A DNA stretch of 64,000 nt from VAXT01 sp963794605 (GTDB taxonomy: Bacteria > Actinomycetota > Thermoleophilia > Gaiellales > Gaiellaceae), in contig CAWCEN010000004.1 in NCBI GenBank assembly GCA_963794605.1, positions 558,001 to 622,000 of the forward strand. Direction: 5' to 3'. This document shows, in pieces, positions 41,340 through 49,340 of the stretch. The notes under the pieces are model-generated. The model was not told where the DNA came from and made no database searches. It saw only the letters and a program-made list of their open reading frames with translations. The translations under genes were made by a program, and so were the position numbers. Numbering within the stretch: the first letter of the stretch is position 1; each line of letters starts with the position of its first letter.

Positions 41340-41668
41340 TCGCGGGGCACGACTCCGTCGATGCGGCCGTTTGCCGCGTCGACCTTCGCCTCGTGATCAC
41401 CGACGTCCACGGTGTAGACGAGCCGGCCCTGGTAGTGCTCGAGGTCGACCTGGCCAAGCGAGCCTGACGCCGCGTTCTGGGCCGCGGCAATCGCCTGCTG
41501 AAGTGTGATCGACGCCTGCGGCCGGAGCTCCTTGCCGTCGTCGAGCGAGCCGGGCTTGACGTAGGCGCCGTCGTCGTAGATCAGGCGGCCCGGGCCGCCG
41601 AACGCAAGCGTCGCGCCGATCAGCATCAATGCGGCGGTGACCGCGAGAACGACGAGCTTCTTCTTCAT
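41336..41668 (-). CDS. Secreted PepSY-domain protein
   Basis: A 110-residue exported protein with a signal peptide (MKKKLVVLAVTAALMLIGATL) and a PepSY domain (about 48-108: ITLQQAIAAAQNAASG, GRLVYTVDVGDHEAKVDAANG). AAAGGAG lies 4 nt before the ATG. It is divergent from an OmpR-type two-component system, a frequent pairing in which the PepSY protein is regulated by or modulates the kinase. Confidence 0.8.
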   Translation of the reverse strand: MKKKLVVLAVTAALMLIGATLAFGGPGRLIYDDGAYVKPGSLDDGKELRPQASITLQQAIAAAQNAASGSLGQVDLEHYQGRLVYTVDVGDHEAKVDAANGRIDGVVPRD

Positions 41669-41779
41669 GGGACTCCTTTCGGTGCGCTTCGGCCGGGAAC
41701 CTAGGCCATCGAGGTGAAGGGACGATGAGCGCTTCTCTCATCTGGCTCTCACCGATTCGCGGCACGATTAGAGGCGCGC

Positions 41780-42451
41780 ATGCGCGTATTGATCGTCGAG
41801 GACGAGCTGAAGATGGCGAGCCTCGTCCGCCGCGGGCTGACCGAGGAGGGGCACGCTGCCGACGTGGCGCCGTCCGGAGAGGAGGCCCTCTGGATGGCCG
41901 ATTCGCATCCGTACGACGCGATCGTGCTCGACGTGATGCTCCCCGGGCGCGACGGGTTCGAGACCTGCCGCGAGCTGCGCAAGGCCGGCGTCTGGGCTCC
42001 GGTACTGATGCTGACGGCGCGCGACTCGGTGGGCGACCGGGTCTCAGGGCTCGACGCGGGCGCGGACGACTATCTGACGAAGCCGTTCTCGTTCGCTGAG
42101 CTCCTTGCACGGCTGCGCGCGCTCGCGCGCAGGGGCGGAGTCGAGCGGCCCACCGAGCTCGTCGTCGGCGACCTCCGGCTCGATCCAGCGGCGCGGCGCG
42201 TCTGGCGTGGGGACACCGAGATCCCGCTCTCCCCGAAGGAGTTCGCGCTGCTCGAGACGTTCATGCGCCGGCCCGGACAGGCGCTGAGCCGGCTACAGCT
42301 GATCGAGCACGCCTGGGACTTCGCCTACGAGAACCGCTCGAACGTGATCGACGTCTACGTGCGCTACCTGCGCGAGAAGGTCGACCGGCCGTTCGGCGAG
42401 GAGTCGCTCGAGACCGTGCGCGGCGTGGGCTACCGGCTGAGGGCCAAATGA
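41780..42451 (+). CDS. OmpR-family response regulator
   Basis: A 223-residue regulator. The receiver domain (1-118) has D51 as the phosphorylation site, the acidic pair in VEDE, and K101 near DDYLTKPF. A winged-helix DNA-binding domain follows (about 128-222; SPKEFALLETFMRRPG). Its stop overlaps the kinase start (ATGA), so the two are one operon. The overall sequence is of the MprA/CutR kind; the signal is unknown, but the divergent PepSY gene is a likely target. Confidence 0.88.
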   Translation: MRVLIVEDELKMASLVRRGLTEEGHAADVAPSGEEALWMADSHPYDAIVLDVMLPGRDGFETCRELRKAGVWAPVLMLTARDSVGDRVSGLDAGADDYLTKPFSFAELLARLRALARRGGVERPTELVVGDLRLDPAARRVWRGDTEIPLSPKEFALLETFMRRPGQALSRLQLIEHAWDFAYENRSNVIDVYVRYLREKVDRPFGEESLETVRGVGYRLRAK

Positions 42452-43764
42452 GCAGGATCCCGATCCGCATCCGGTTAACGCTCTTCTTCGCGATTGCGAT
42501 GGCGATCGTGCTGGCCACGGTCGGCCTCTTCGTCTACTTGCGCGTGAGATCGGATCTCGATCGGGCAATCGACAAAGACCTGCGCTCGCGAGCACAGGCG
42601 TTGTCCGCGCTGGTCCAACGCGGGGGCTCGGTGCGCTCGACCGGAACCGCGGACACGTTCGCGGACTTCATAGGGCCGGGCAGGGCGGGCGCCGACACAA
42701 CTTCCGATCTGCTCCTCTCGCCGGACCAGCTCGCACTCGCCGCTAACCACGCGAGGTTCTTCGCCGTTTCGCGGATCCCAGGGCAGGACGACCCCGGCCG
42801 CGTGCTTGCGCTTCCGCTCCAGAACGGTGTGCTGGTCGTCGGCGCCACGCTAGAGCATCGCAATGACACGCTGACGAGCCTCCAGGCAGCCTTCCTCGTC
42901 GGCGGGCCGATCGCGCTCATCGTGATGTCCCTTGGCGGCTATCTGCTCGCGGGGGCAGCACTGCAGCCGATCGAGTCGATGCGCCGGCGCGCCGCCGAGA
43001 TCTCGGCTTCCTCGCTCGGCGAGCGCCTGCCGGTGCCGCCCGCCGACGACGAGGTCGCGCGGCTCGGCCGCACACTGAACGAGATGCTCGCGCGGCTCGA
43101 GGACGGGCTCGAGCGTGAGCGCCGCTTCGTCGCCGACGCGAGCCACGAGCTTCGGACTCCACTCGCAACGCTCCGCGCCGAGCTCGAGCTGGCGCTGCGC
43201 CGTTCGCGGACGACGCAGGAGTTCGAGAACTCGATCCGTTCGGCGGCCGAGGAGACGGATCGGCTGTCGCGGATCGCCGACGACTTGCTCATCCTCGCGC
43301 GCGCGGAGCAGGGCACCCTCGCGCTGCGTCCGGAACCGACCGACCTCGTGGACGTCGTCGAGAAGGTTCGCGACCGGTTCGGAGCGCGGGCCGAGCTCGA
43401 GGGTCGCCCGCTGGCGGTCGAGGCGGACGAGGCGCCGGTCGCGATTGTCGACCGGCTGCGGGTCGAGCAGGCGCTCGGCAACCTCGTCGACAACGCCTTC
43501 GAGCACGGTCGCGGGCCGATCACGATCACTGCTGGCCGGCAGAGCTCGAGCGCCGAGCTCCACGTCCTCGACGAGGGCCCTGGGCTTCCGCCCGAGTTCC
43601 GGGAACACGCGTTCAAGGCGTTCGCGCGAGGGGCTCCGTCGGGCAACGGCAGCGGCCTCGGCCTCGCGATCGTGGAGACCATTGCGCGGGCACACGACGG
43701 GTCGGCCGGCGCGAAGCTCCGGCCCGACGTCGGCGCGGACGTCTGGATCAGGCTGCCTCTGTAG
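42448..43764 (+). CDS. Sensor histidine kinase with HAMP domain
   Basis: A 438-residue membrane kinase. TM1 is at about 12-31, an extracytoplasmic sensor runs to 145, TM2 is at about 148-171, and HAMP covers about 172-222. The dimerisation domain carries phospho-acceptor H233 in FVADASHELRTPL, and the ATPase domain has N (ALGNLVDNAFEHG), DEGPGLP and GNGSGLGLAIV boxes. Partner: the response regulator immediately upstream. A copy of the 152-bp repeat begins 42 bp after the stop. Confidence 0.88.
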   Translation: MSRIPIRIRLTLFFAIAMAIVLATVGLFVYLRVRSDLDRAIDKDLRSRAQALSALVQRGGSVRSTGTADTFADFIGPGRAGADTTSDLLLSPDQLALAANHARFFAVSRIPGQDDPGRVLALPLQNGVLVVGATLEHRNDTLTSLQAAFLVGGPIALIVMSLGGYLLAGAALQPIESMRRRAAEISASSLGERLPVPPADDEVARLGRTLNEMLARLEDGLERERRFVADASHELRTPLATLRAELELALRRSRTTQEFENSIRSAAEETDRLSRIADDLLILARAEQGTLALRPEPTDLVDVVEKVRDRFGARAELEGRPLAVEADEAPVAIVDRLRVEQALGNLVDNAFEHGRGPITITAGRQSSSAELHVLDEGPGLPPEFREHAFKAFARGAPSGNGSGLGLAIVETIARAHDGSAGAKLRPDVGADVWIRLPL

Positions 43765-43805
43765 GGTCGGCGCCGTGGTGAGGCTCGTGCTCGAGGACCA
43801 GCTCT

Positions 43806-43957
43806 CTCGGTTTCCTGGCGCGTCGCTGAGCGTCCGTATGCGGGTGGCACAGTGTTAGGAGACACGGGCCGCTCGCAGGAGGGCGATCAGCGACGCGAGG
43901 CGGCCCGCGGAGGCCGGCTTCGCCGGCCGGGAGCGGGACGGCGGCCAGGGAAGCGAG
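43806..43957. repeat. 152-bp structured repeat, copy A
   Basis: This copy matches 46474-46625 over 152 bp without gaps, with 26 differences (83% identity). The first 25 and the last 12 bases are identical. Shared foldable parts are a 10-bp stem pairing element positions 14-23 with 83-92, a hairpin at 47-60, and a 7-bp hairpin closed by TTC at 107-123. It ends within the mutY reading frame and supplies its only apparent start codon. It is not an insertion sequence: there is no transposase and no terminal inverted repeat. Confidence 0.8.
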
Positions 43958-44670
43958 AAGCGGCGCTCCTGGCCTGGTTCGACGAGCACGGGCGCGACCT
44001 GCCGTGGCGGAGGACGCGCGACCCGTACGCGATCCTCATCTCGGAGGTCATGCTCCAGCAGACCCAGGTCGCGCGAGTCGTGCCCCGGTATCTCCGGTGG
44101 CTCGAGCGTTGGCCGTCGGTCGAGTCGCTCGCCGCCGCAACGCCCGCCGACGTGATCCGCGAGTGGCAAGGGCTCGGTTACAACCGCCGGGCGCTCAACC
44201 TGCACCGGGCTGCCTGCCGGATCGCCGCGGAGGGTTGGCCCGAAGACCTGAGCGAGCTTCCCGGAGTCGGTCCGTACACGGCCGATGCGGTTGCCCGTTT
44301 CGCCCTCGACCGCCCAGTGCTCCCAGTCGATGTCAACGTGCGCCGCGTGCTCAACCGGACAGAAGGTTCGTTCGGGCCTGCGTCGGCACACGCGCTGATG
44401 GACCTCGGCGCCACCGTGTGCCTCGCCCGGATCCCGCGCTGCGGCGAGTGCCCGCTCGCGAGCGCCTGCCCCTCGCGGGGCAAGCGTTATGAGCCGCTCC
44501 GCAAGCAAGGCCGCTTCGAAGGCTCGTTCCGCCAACGGCGCGCGCGGACGCTGACCCTCGTCGCCGAGCGGCCGCGTCGTCGCACCTCGCTCGACGAGGA
44601 TGCGGTCGCTGCACTGGCCGCCGACGGCCTCGTCCAGGTGCATGGCGGCCTCGTCAGCCTGCCTCGCTAG
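43852..44670 (+). CDS. mutY: A/G-specific adenine glycosylase
   Basis: A HhH-GPD DNA glycosylase that removes adenine opposite 8-oxoguanine. The catalytic Glu is E65 (SEVMLQQTQ). The helix-hairpin-helix is LPGVGPYTADAVARF and the catalytic Asp is D160 (LPVDVNV). The [4Fe-4S] cysteines C190, C197, C200 and C206 follow the C-x6-C-x2-C-x5-C rule. The MutT-like C-terminal domain is nearly absent (272 residues in all). The domain starts near residue 36 (REAALLAWFDEHGRDLPWR). The only standard in-frame start upstream is GTG 43852, inside the repeat element, so the first 35 residues are repeat-encoded and look non-homologous. The true start is uncertain. Confidence 0.85.
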   Translation: MLGDTGRSQEGDQRREAARGGRLRRPGAGRRPGKREAALLAWFDEHGRDLPWRRTRDPYAILISEVMLQQTQVARVVPRYLRWLERWPSVESLAAATPADVIREWQGLGYNRRALNLHRAACRIAAEGWPEDLSELPGVGPYTADAVARFALDRPVLPVDVNVRRVLNRTEGSFGPASAHALMDLGATVCLARIPRCGECPLASACPSRGKRYEPLRKQGRFEGSFRQRRARTLTLVAERPRRRTSLDEDAVAALAADGLVQVHGGLVSLPR

Positions 44671-44709
44671 TTCAGATCCGCTTAACGCGAAAACGGGAAG
44701 GGTTTCAAC

Positions 44710-45387
44710 ATGACTACCGTCCTCGTCGTCGACGACGAGCCGACGATTCGTGAGATTGTCGTCAAGTACTTGAGGCGCGACGGCTTCCGGACACTGGAGG
44801 CCGCCGACGGAAAACGCGCACACGAGCTGGTCGAGACCGAACGACCGGACCTAGTCGTCCTCGACCTCATGCTCCCCGGAGTCGACGGCCTCGAGCTCTG
44901 CCGCTGGATCCGGGAGCGTTCCAGCCTGCCCGTGATCATGCTCACCGCGCGCGGCGAGGAGTCCGACCGGATCGTGGGGCTCGAGCTCGGCGCCGACGAC
45001 TACATGACGAAGCCGTTCTCGCCGCGTGAGCTCGCCGCCCGAGTTCGTACCGTGCTCCGCCGCGCCGAGTTCGACGTCGTCGCGGGCGCGGAGCTGTCCT
45101 TCGACGGGCTCGTCATCGACTCGTCGAGCCGGGACGTGACCCGTAACGACGAGCCGCTGCGCCTCACCGCGCGCGAGTTCGACTTGCTCTGGTTCCTGGC
45201 CAACCACCCGCGGCGTGTGTTCTCTCGCGAGCACCTGATGCGGCGCGTCTGGGGGTATGCGTCCGCCGTCGACACCGGGACGGTGACCGTCCACATGCGG
45301 AGGCTGCGCGAGAAGATCGAGGACGACCCCTCCCGGCCGCGTCACCTGGAGACGGTCTGGGGCGTCGGCTACCGGTTCTCGCCGTGA
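44710..45387 (+). CDS. OmpR/PhoP-family response regulator
   Basis: A 225-residue regulator with receiver domain (1-115; phospho-site D52 in VVLDLMLPG, KPFSPREL switch region) and winged helix (about 130-225; TAREFDLLWFLANHP, GYRFSP end). It starts 40 bp after mutY and its stop overlaps the kinase gene (GTGA). It is a second two-component pair distinct from the one at 41780-43764. Confidence 0.9.
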   Translation: MTTVLVVDDEPTIREIVVKYLRRDGFRTLEAADGKRAHELVETERPDLVVLDLMLPGVDGLELCRWIRERSSLPVIMLTARGEESDRIVGLELGADDYMTKPFSPRELAARVRTVLRRAEFDVVAGAELSFDGLVIDSSSRDVTRNDEPLRLTAREFDLLWFLANHPRRVFSREHLMRRVWGYASAVDTGTVTVHMRRLREKIEDDPSRPRHLETVWGVGYRFSP

Positions 45388-46457
45388 TCGAGCTCGCCGT
45401 TCTCGTCGCGCTGAGCACGCTGGCCGTGGGGCTGGTCGTCGCCCTTCTGCTGCGTCAGTTGCCCACGGTCCAGCTCCAGCTGGCCGGGCTCGCGTTGCTC
45501 GCGGTCCTCCTGCCGCTGTCCGTCGTGCTCCTGTCCGGCTGGGTCATGTTCCACATGGGCGACGACGTGAAGATCCTCGCGGTGACCGCGGCCTCGGCCT
45601 CGACCGCGCTCGTCGTGGCGCTGCTCGTCGCGAGGCCGATCGGCCATGGGATCGACCGGCTCGGCGAGGCTTCCAGGGCGCTGGCCGCCGGCGACCTCGG
45701 CGCCCGCGCGCCTGAGGAAGGGCCTGCCGAGCTGGCCGAGCTGGCGCGTTCGTTCAACGAGATGGCCGCGAACCTCTCGACGCTCTTCGACGCGCGGCGC
45801 GAGCTGGTGGCCTGGGCGAGTCACGACCTGCGGACCCCGATCGCGTCGCTCCAGGCGATGCTGGAAGCGGTCGAGGACGGGCTTGTCGCTCCCGAGACGT
45901 ATCTCCCGGCGATGAGCGACCAGGTGCGCAGGCTCGCCCGGCTCGTCGAAGACCTCTTCGAGCTGGCCCGCATCGACGCCGGCGTTCTCACGCTCGAGCT
46001 GCGCAAGGCAGAGCTCGCTGGGCTGATCGAGACTTGTGTTCGTGGGCTGGGCGCCGAGGCCGAGGCGAAGCAGGTGACGGTCGAGACGCGCGTGACGGAC
46101 GGCATCTCGGCGCACTGCGCTCCGGAACAGGTCGAGCGCGTCCTCTACAACCTGCTCGCGAATGCGGTACGGCACACACCGCCAGACGGCTCCGTGGCCG
46201 TGCTCGCACGCTCGGATCCGGAGGAGGTGCGGATCGTGGTCGAGGACACCGGCGACGGGTTGACACCCGAGGCTGCGTCGCGCATGTTCGAGCGCTTCTG
46301 GCGCGGAGACCAGGCTCGCTCGGCCGGCGACGGCGGCGCTGGCCTCGGCCTCGCGATCGCTCGTGGCCTGGTCGAAGCGCACGGCGGCCGCATCTGGGCC
46401 GAGTGCCGTCCTGAAGGCGGCACGCGCGTCTCCTTCACGCTGCCGGCGACAAGCTAG
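45384..46457 (+). CDS. Sensor histidine kinase (short sensor)
   Basis: A 357-residue kinase with two or three closely spaced membrane helices (about 3-22, 32-52, 64-83) and almost no extracytoplasmic loop, so it probably senses within the membrane. HAMP covers about 84-135. H147 in VAWASHDLRTPIASL is the phospho-acceptor, with Asp after the His rather than the more common Glu. ATPase boxes are NLLANAVRHTPP, VEDTGDGLTP and GAGLGLAIARG. It is co-translated with the upstream regulator. Copy B of the 152-bp repeat begins 16 bp after the stop. Confidence 0.88.
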   Translation: MIELAVLVALSTLAVGLVVALLLRQLPTVQLQLAGLALLAVLLPLSVVLLSGWVMFHMGDDVKILAVTAASASTALVVALLVARPIGHGIDRLGEASRALAAGDLGARAPEEGPAELAELARSFNEMAANLSTLFDARRELVAWASHDLRTPIASLQAMLEAVEDGLVAPETYLPAMSDQVRRLARLVEDLFELARIDAGVLTLELRKAELAGLIETCVRGLGAEAEAKQVTVETRVTDGISAHCAPEQVERVLYNLLANAVRHTPPDGSVAVLARSDPEEVRIVVEDTGDGLTPEAASRMFERFWRGDQARSAGDGGAGLGLAIARGLVEAHGGRIWAECRPEGGTRVSFTLPATS

Positions 46458-46473
46458 CCCGCCAACCAGGTTC

Positions 46474-46625
46474 CTCGGTTTCCTGGCGCGTCGCTGAGTG
46501 CCTGGATGCGAGCGGAACAGTGCTGGGGCGCACGGGCCGCTCGCAGGAAGGCGGTCAGCGGCGCGAGGCGGCGGGCGGAGCCGGGCTTCGCCCGGCGGGA
46601 GCCCGGCGCCGGTCAGGGAAGCGAG
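46474..46625. repeat. 152-bp structured repeat, copy B
   Basis: The second copy, same orientation as copy A and 2.67 kb away. It also begins shortly after a histidine kinase gene. Compared with copy A, paired positions change together: in the TTC hairpin two base pairs are flipped (C-G to G-C and G-C to C-G), and in the hairpin at 47-60 a T-A pair becomes C-G. This is covariation expected of a conserved RNA or DNA fold. Its end contains the stop codon of the convergent acetyltransferase gene. Confidence 0.8.
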
Positions 46626-47356
46626 TGCACCATCCAGACGTTCGGCTCGACGTAGAGCCCCTGGTCCCGTTCGCGATCGATCTCGACCGGCACGAGCGCG
46701 CCGGGCACGACGTACGACCCGCTCTCGGGGAACGCGAGCTCCGTCCACTCCTCCCACTGCGCGACGGTTCCCGGGACTCGCATCGACGCCGGTGCGACCT
46801 TCGCGATCTCGGCCCCGAGGCGCTCGTGCGTGCGGAGCCACGGGTCGAGGAGCGCGCCGTCGGGGCGGCGCCATTCGATGTAGCGCTCGATGGGCGTCAG
46901 CGGGTAGCTGTGCTTGAGGTTGGGCCGGACCGGCGCGATCAGCGTGTCGAGCCCGTGCGCGTGGCCGATCTCGGCCATCCGCTGGATCATGCGGCTGCTG
47001 AGGCCCTGGCCGCGGCATTCGGGCGCGATCAAGATCTGCAGCGCGCAGAGGACATTCGGCGTCGGCGCCCCGTCGGCGAACGCGGCCTCGACGACGCCGT
47101 CGACTCCTCGGTCGAGCAGGGTGTCAGGCTGCCCGTCCCAGGTCGCGGGAATCGCATTCCCGGCGCCGACGACCTCCTCGCGCTCGTCGTCCCAGACATA
47201 GAACTGGTACTCGGCGTACTCGGAGATGACGCGGTCGAACAGCCGGTCGAGCACCGCGTCGTGGTACATGAACTCGGGCCAGATGCCCTGCTGGAGGCTG
47301 GCTGCGTGCGGTTGCTTGCCGGGCCTATCGGTGCGAGTCGGGAACTGGAGCGTCAT
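46613..47356 (-). CDS. GNAT-like acetyltransferase
   Basis: A 247-residue protein with a GNAT-type core: VLCALQILIAPECRGQGLSS holds the acetyl-CoA loop (ECRGQGLS), followed by MIQRMAEIGHAHGLDTL. Both flanks are longer than in minimal GNAT proteins. The ATG lies 2 bp after the ispF stop, so it may be the last gene of the ispD-PHP-ispF operon. Its stop codon sits inside repeat copy B. Substrate unknown. Confidence 0.72.
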   Translation of the reverse strand: MTLQFPTRTDRPGKQPHAASLQQGIWPEFMYHDAVLDRLFDRVISEYAEYQFYVWDDEREEVVGAGNAIPATWDGQPDTLLDRGVDGVVEAAFADGAPTPNVLCALQILIAPECRGQGLSSRMIQRMAEIGHAHGLDTLIAPVRPNLKHSYPLTPIERYIEWRRPDGALLDPWLRTHERLGAEIAKVAPASMRVPGTVAQWEEWTELAFPESGSYVVPGALVPVEIDRERDQGLYVEPNVWMVHSLP

Positions 47357-47358
47357 GT

Positions 47359-47844
47359 CTAAGCGGAGCGTTTCAGAAGCGCCACCGCCTGGGCGGCGAG
47401 CCCCTCGCCCCGGCCGGTGAAGCCCAGCCCGTCGGTCGTGGTCGCGCGCACCGTGACGCGGTCGATCTCGACCCCCATCGCGCCCGCGAGCCGCGCACCC
47501 ATGGCGACCCGCACGTCCGCGATCTTCGGCCGCTCGCCGATCAGGATGCAGTCCGCGTTCACGAGCTCGAAGCCGCCCATCCGGACGACCTCGTAGCTGC
47601 GCTGCAGGAGCCTGATCGACGAGGCGTCGAGCCACTGGGGGTCGGCGGAGGGAAAGAGCTCGCCGATGTCGCCCTTGCCGGCCGCGCCGAGGATCGCGTC
47701 GATCAGGGCGTGTGCGATCACGTCGCCGTCGGAGTGTCCGGCCAGTCCCGGCTCTCCGGGGAAGTCGACGCCCGCGAGGACGAGCGGGATCCCGTCCTCG
47801 AAGCGGTGCGCGTCGACCCCGAGCCCGACCCGCAGGTCGCTCAC
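47359..47844 (-). CDS. ispF: 2-C-methyl-D-erythritol 2,4-cyclodiphosphate synthase
   Basis: A 161-residue enzyme of the MEP isoprenoid pathway. Metal ligands D11 and H13 (GLGVDAHRF) and H46 (GHSDGDVIAHALID) are present, as is the C-terminal TTTDGLGFTGRGEG. The GTG overlaps the stop of the PHP gene by 4 bp. Confidence 0.95.
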   Translation of the reverse strand: MSDLRVGLGVDAHRFEDGIPLVLAGVDFPGEPGLAGHSDGDVIAHALIDAILGAAGKGDIGELFPSADPQWLDASSIRLLQRSYEVVRMGGFELVNADCILIGERPKIADVRVAMGARLAGAMGVEIDRVTVRATTTDGLGFTGRGEGLAAQAVALLKRSA

Positions 47845-48635
47845 CCGAGCGGCTCCTGGCGCGGCTCACGCCGGTCGAAGACAGTGACCGTGTCGTAGCC
47901 GGCAGTGCGGGCGTGCTCGATGGCCCGATCGAGATCGCGGCCGACGTTCTGGGGGATGTGGGCATCGGAGGCCAGCGTGATCGGCAGGCCCCGCTCGCGC
48001 GCCGCGCCGAGAAAGGCCGGGCTCGGATAGAGCTTCCCGTGCGGCTTGTGGAGGCCGGCACTGGAGACCTCGATCGCTGCACCGTCCAGCGAGCCTGCGA
48101 CCTCGTCCCAGTCCCAGTCGATCTCGCGGCCGTGGAACTTGACGAGATCGGGGTGCGCGAGCGAGTCGAAGAGCCCTGTGTGCGCGGCCTGACCCAGGGC
48201 TGTGTAGTACCGGCGCCAAGCCTGCTCGGCTCCGACCGAGTCGACGAGGCTCGGCTCGGCGTCGATCCCGAGGCCGTCGAGGAAGTGGATCGACCCCAGC
48301 ACGTAGTCCCACGGGTACGGCGCGAGCGCCTCGGCCGTCTCCTCCTCGAGGCCGGGCTCGTAGTCGACCTCGATCCCGAGCTTGACCGGGTAGCCGCGGC
48401 GCTTCGCCTCGACGACTGCGTCGACGTACGGCTCGATGTCGTAGACGCAGCGCTCGAGGTGGTACGGCATCGACCACAGCGGACGGGTTTGCTCGAAGTA
48501 GTAGACGTGCTCGGTGAAGCCGATCTCGTCGATCCCGCGTTCCGCCGCCTGCTCCACGAAGCGCTCGACGGCCTCGACCGTGTGCTCGAGCGATTCGTCC
48601 GGCGCGCGGAGATGCATGTGGTAGTCGACGATCAC
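47841..48635 (-). CDS. PHP-domain phosphatase, histidinol-phosphatase-like
   Basis: A 264-residue PHP metallo-phosphoesterase. Metal-binding motifs occur in order: VDYHMHLR (H6, H8), GFTEHVYYF, GIEVDYEPG, GSIHFLDG, LAHPDLVKFHG and LASDAHIPQNVG. Closest in type to HisK histidinol phosphatase. It lies between ispD and ispF with 4-bp overlaps on both sides, so it is translated with them, although no step of the MEP pathway needs it. Histidinol phosphate or another phosphate ester may be the substrate. Confidence 0.82.
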   Translation of the reverse strand: MIVDYHMHLRAPDESLEHTVEAVERFVEQAAERGIDEIGFTEHVYYFEQTRPLWSMPYHLERCVYDIEPYVDAVVEAKRRGYPVKLGIEVDYEPGLEEETAEALAPYPWDYVLGSIHFLDGLGIDAEPSLVDSVGAEQAWRRYYTALGQAAHTGLFDSLAHPDLVKFHGREIDWDWDEVAGSLDGAAIEVSSAGLHKPHGKLYPSPAFLGAARERGLPITLASDAHIPQNVGRDLDRAIEHARTAGYDTVTVFDRREPRQEPLG

Positions 48636-49306
48636 AGCCAGGATGCGACCAGCTCGAGGTCGGCCGGCGTCGTCACCTTGAGCAGGCGCGGGTCGCCTTC
48701 GACCGCGCGCACGCGTCCCCCTTTCGCCTCGACGAGAGAGGCGCAATCGGTCGACTTCGTAACAGTCTGTTGCAAGGTCGAGAAGGCGTCTCGAAGGACC
48801 GGGGCGACGAAGGCTTGGGGCGTTTGCGCCCTGACGAGGCCCTCGCGGTCGAGCGTCTCCACGACGGCCTCCCCGTCGACGCGCTTGACCGTGTCCGCGA
48901 TCGACAGCGTTGGAACGGCCCCGTCCCACCCGTCTCCAAGAGCCGTGATCACTCGCTCGATCACATCGTCCGTCACAAATGGACGTGCCGCGTCATGCAC
49001 GAGGACGACCGTAGCTGCCTCGGGCACTTCGGCGAGAGCTGCGCGAACGGACTCGCTACGCGTCGCACCGCCCGTGACGGCTTTGGCCACTTTGCCCGCC
49101 GCAACCTCCTCGGCGACGAGGATGCACGGCTCCTCCCACTCCGGCGGAGCCGCGACCACGATGCCCTCGATCCACTCCGATGCGTCGAGCCGCTCGAGCG
49201 CCTCCGCGATGAGCGGCCGGTCGTTCAGCGAGGCGAACGCCTTCGGCCGGTCCAGCCCGAGCCGCTCACCGCTCCCTGCCGCCGCCAGAATCGCCCAGAC
49301 GCTCAT
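48632..49306 (-). CDS. ispD: 2-C-methyl-D-erythritol 4-phosphate cytidylyltransferase
   Basis: A 224-residue nucleotidyltransferase of the MEP pathway. It begins VWAILAAAGSGERLG, with the CTP-binding loop, then RPLIAEALERL, VLVHDAARPFV and the C-terminal GDPRLLKVTTPADLELV. TAACCT lies 9 nt before the ATG. It heads the ispD-PHP-ispF operon and is divergent from an iminopeptidase gene. Confidence 0.95.
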   Translation of the reverse strand: MSVWAILAAAGSGERLGLDRPKAFASLNDRPLIAEALERLDASEWIEGIVVAAPPEWEEPCILVAEEVAAGKVAKAVTGGATRSESVRAALAEVPEAATVVLVHDAARPFVTDDVIERVITALGDGWDGAVPTLSIADTVKRVDGEAVVETLDREGLVRAQTPQAFVAPVLRDAFSTLQQTVTKSTDCASLVEAKGGRVRAVEGDPRLLKVTTPADLELVASWL

Positions 49307-49315
49307 CGGCGACCG

Positions 49316-49321
49316 AGGTTA
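49316..49321 (-). promoter_or_regulatory. -10 box for the ispD operon
   Basis: TAACCT on the minus strand, 9 nt before the ATG, with no Shine-Dalgarno. Confidence 0.4.
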
Positions 49322-49340
49322 CTAAGCAGAATACGAGCAG

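Noticed and set aside
43806..43957. Insertion sequence or transposon end
   Set aside because: No transposase, no terminal inverted repeats and no target duplication around either copy.
46613..48082. A single long protein spanning the acetyltransferase and ispF on the minus strand
   Set aside because: Only the part after 47356 matches a family; the upstream part is the shadow of ispF and the PHP gene.
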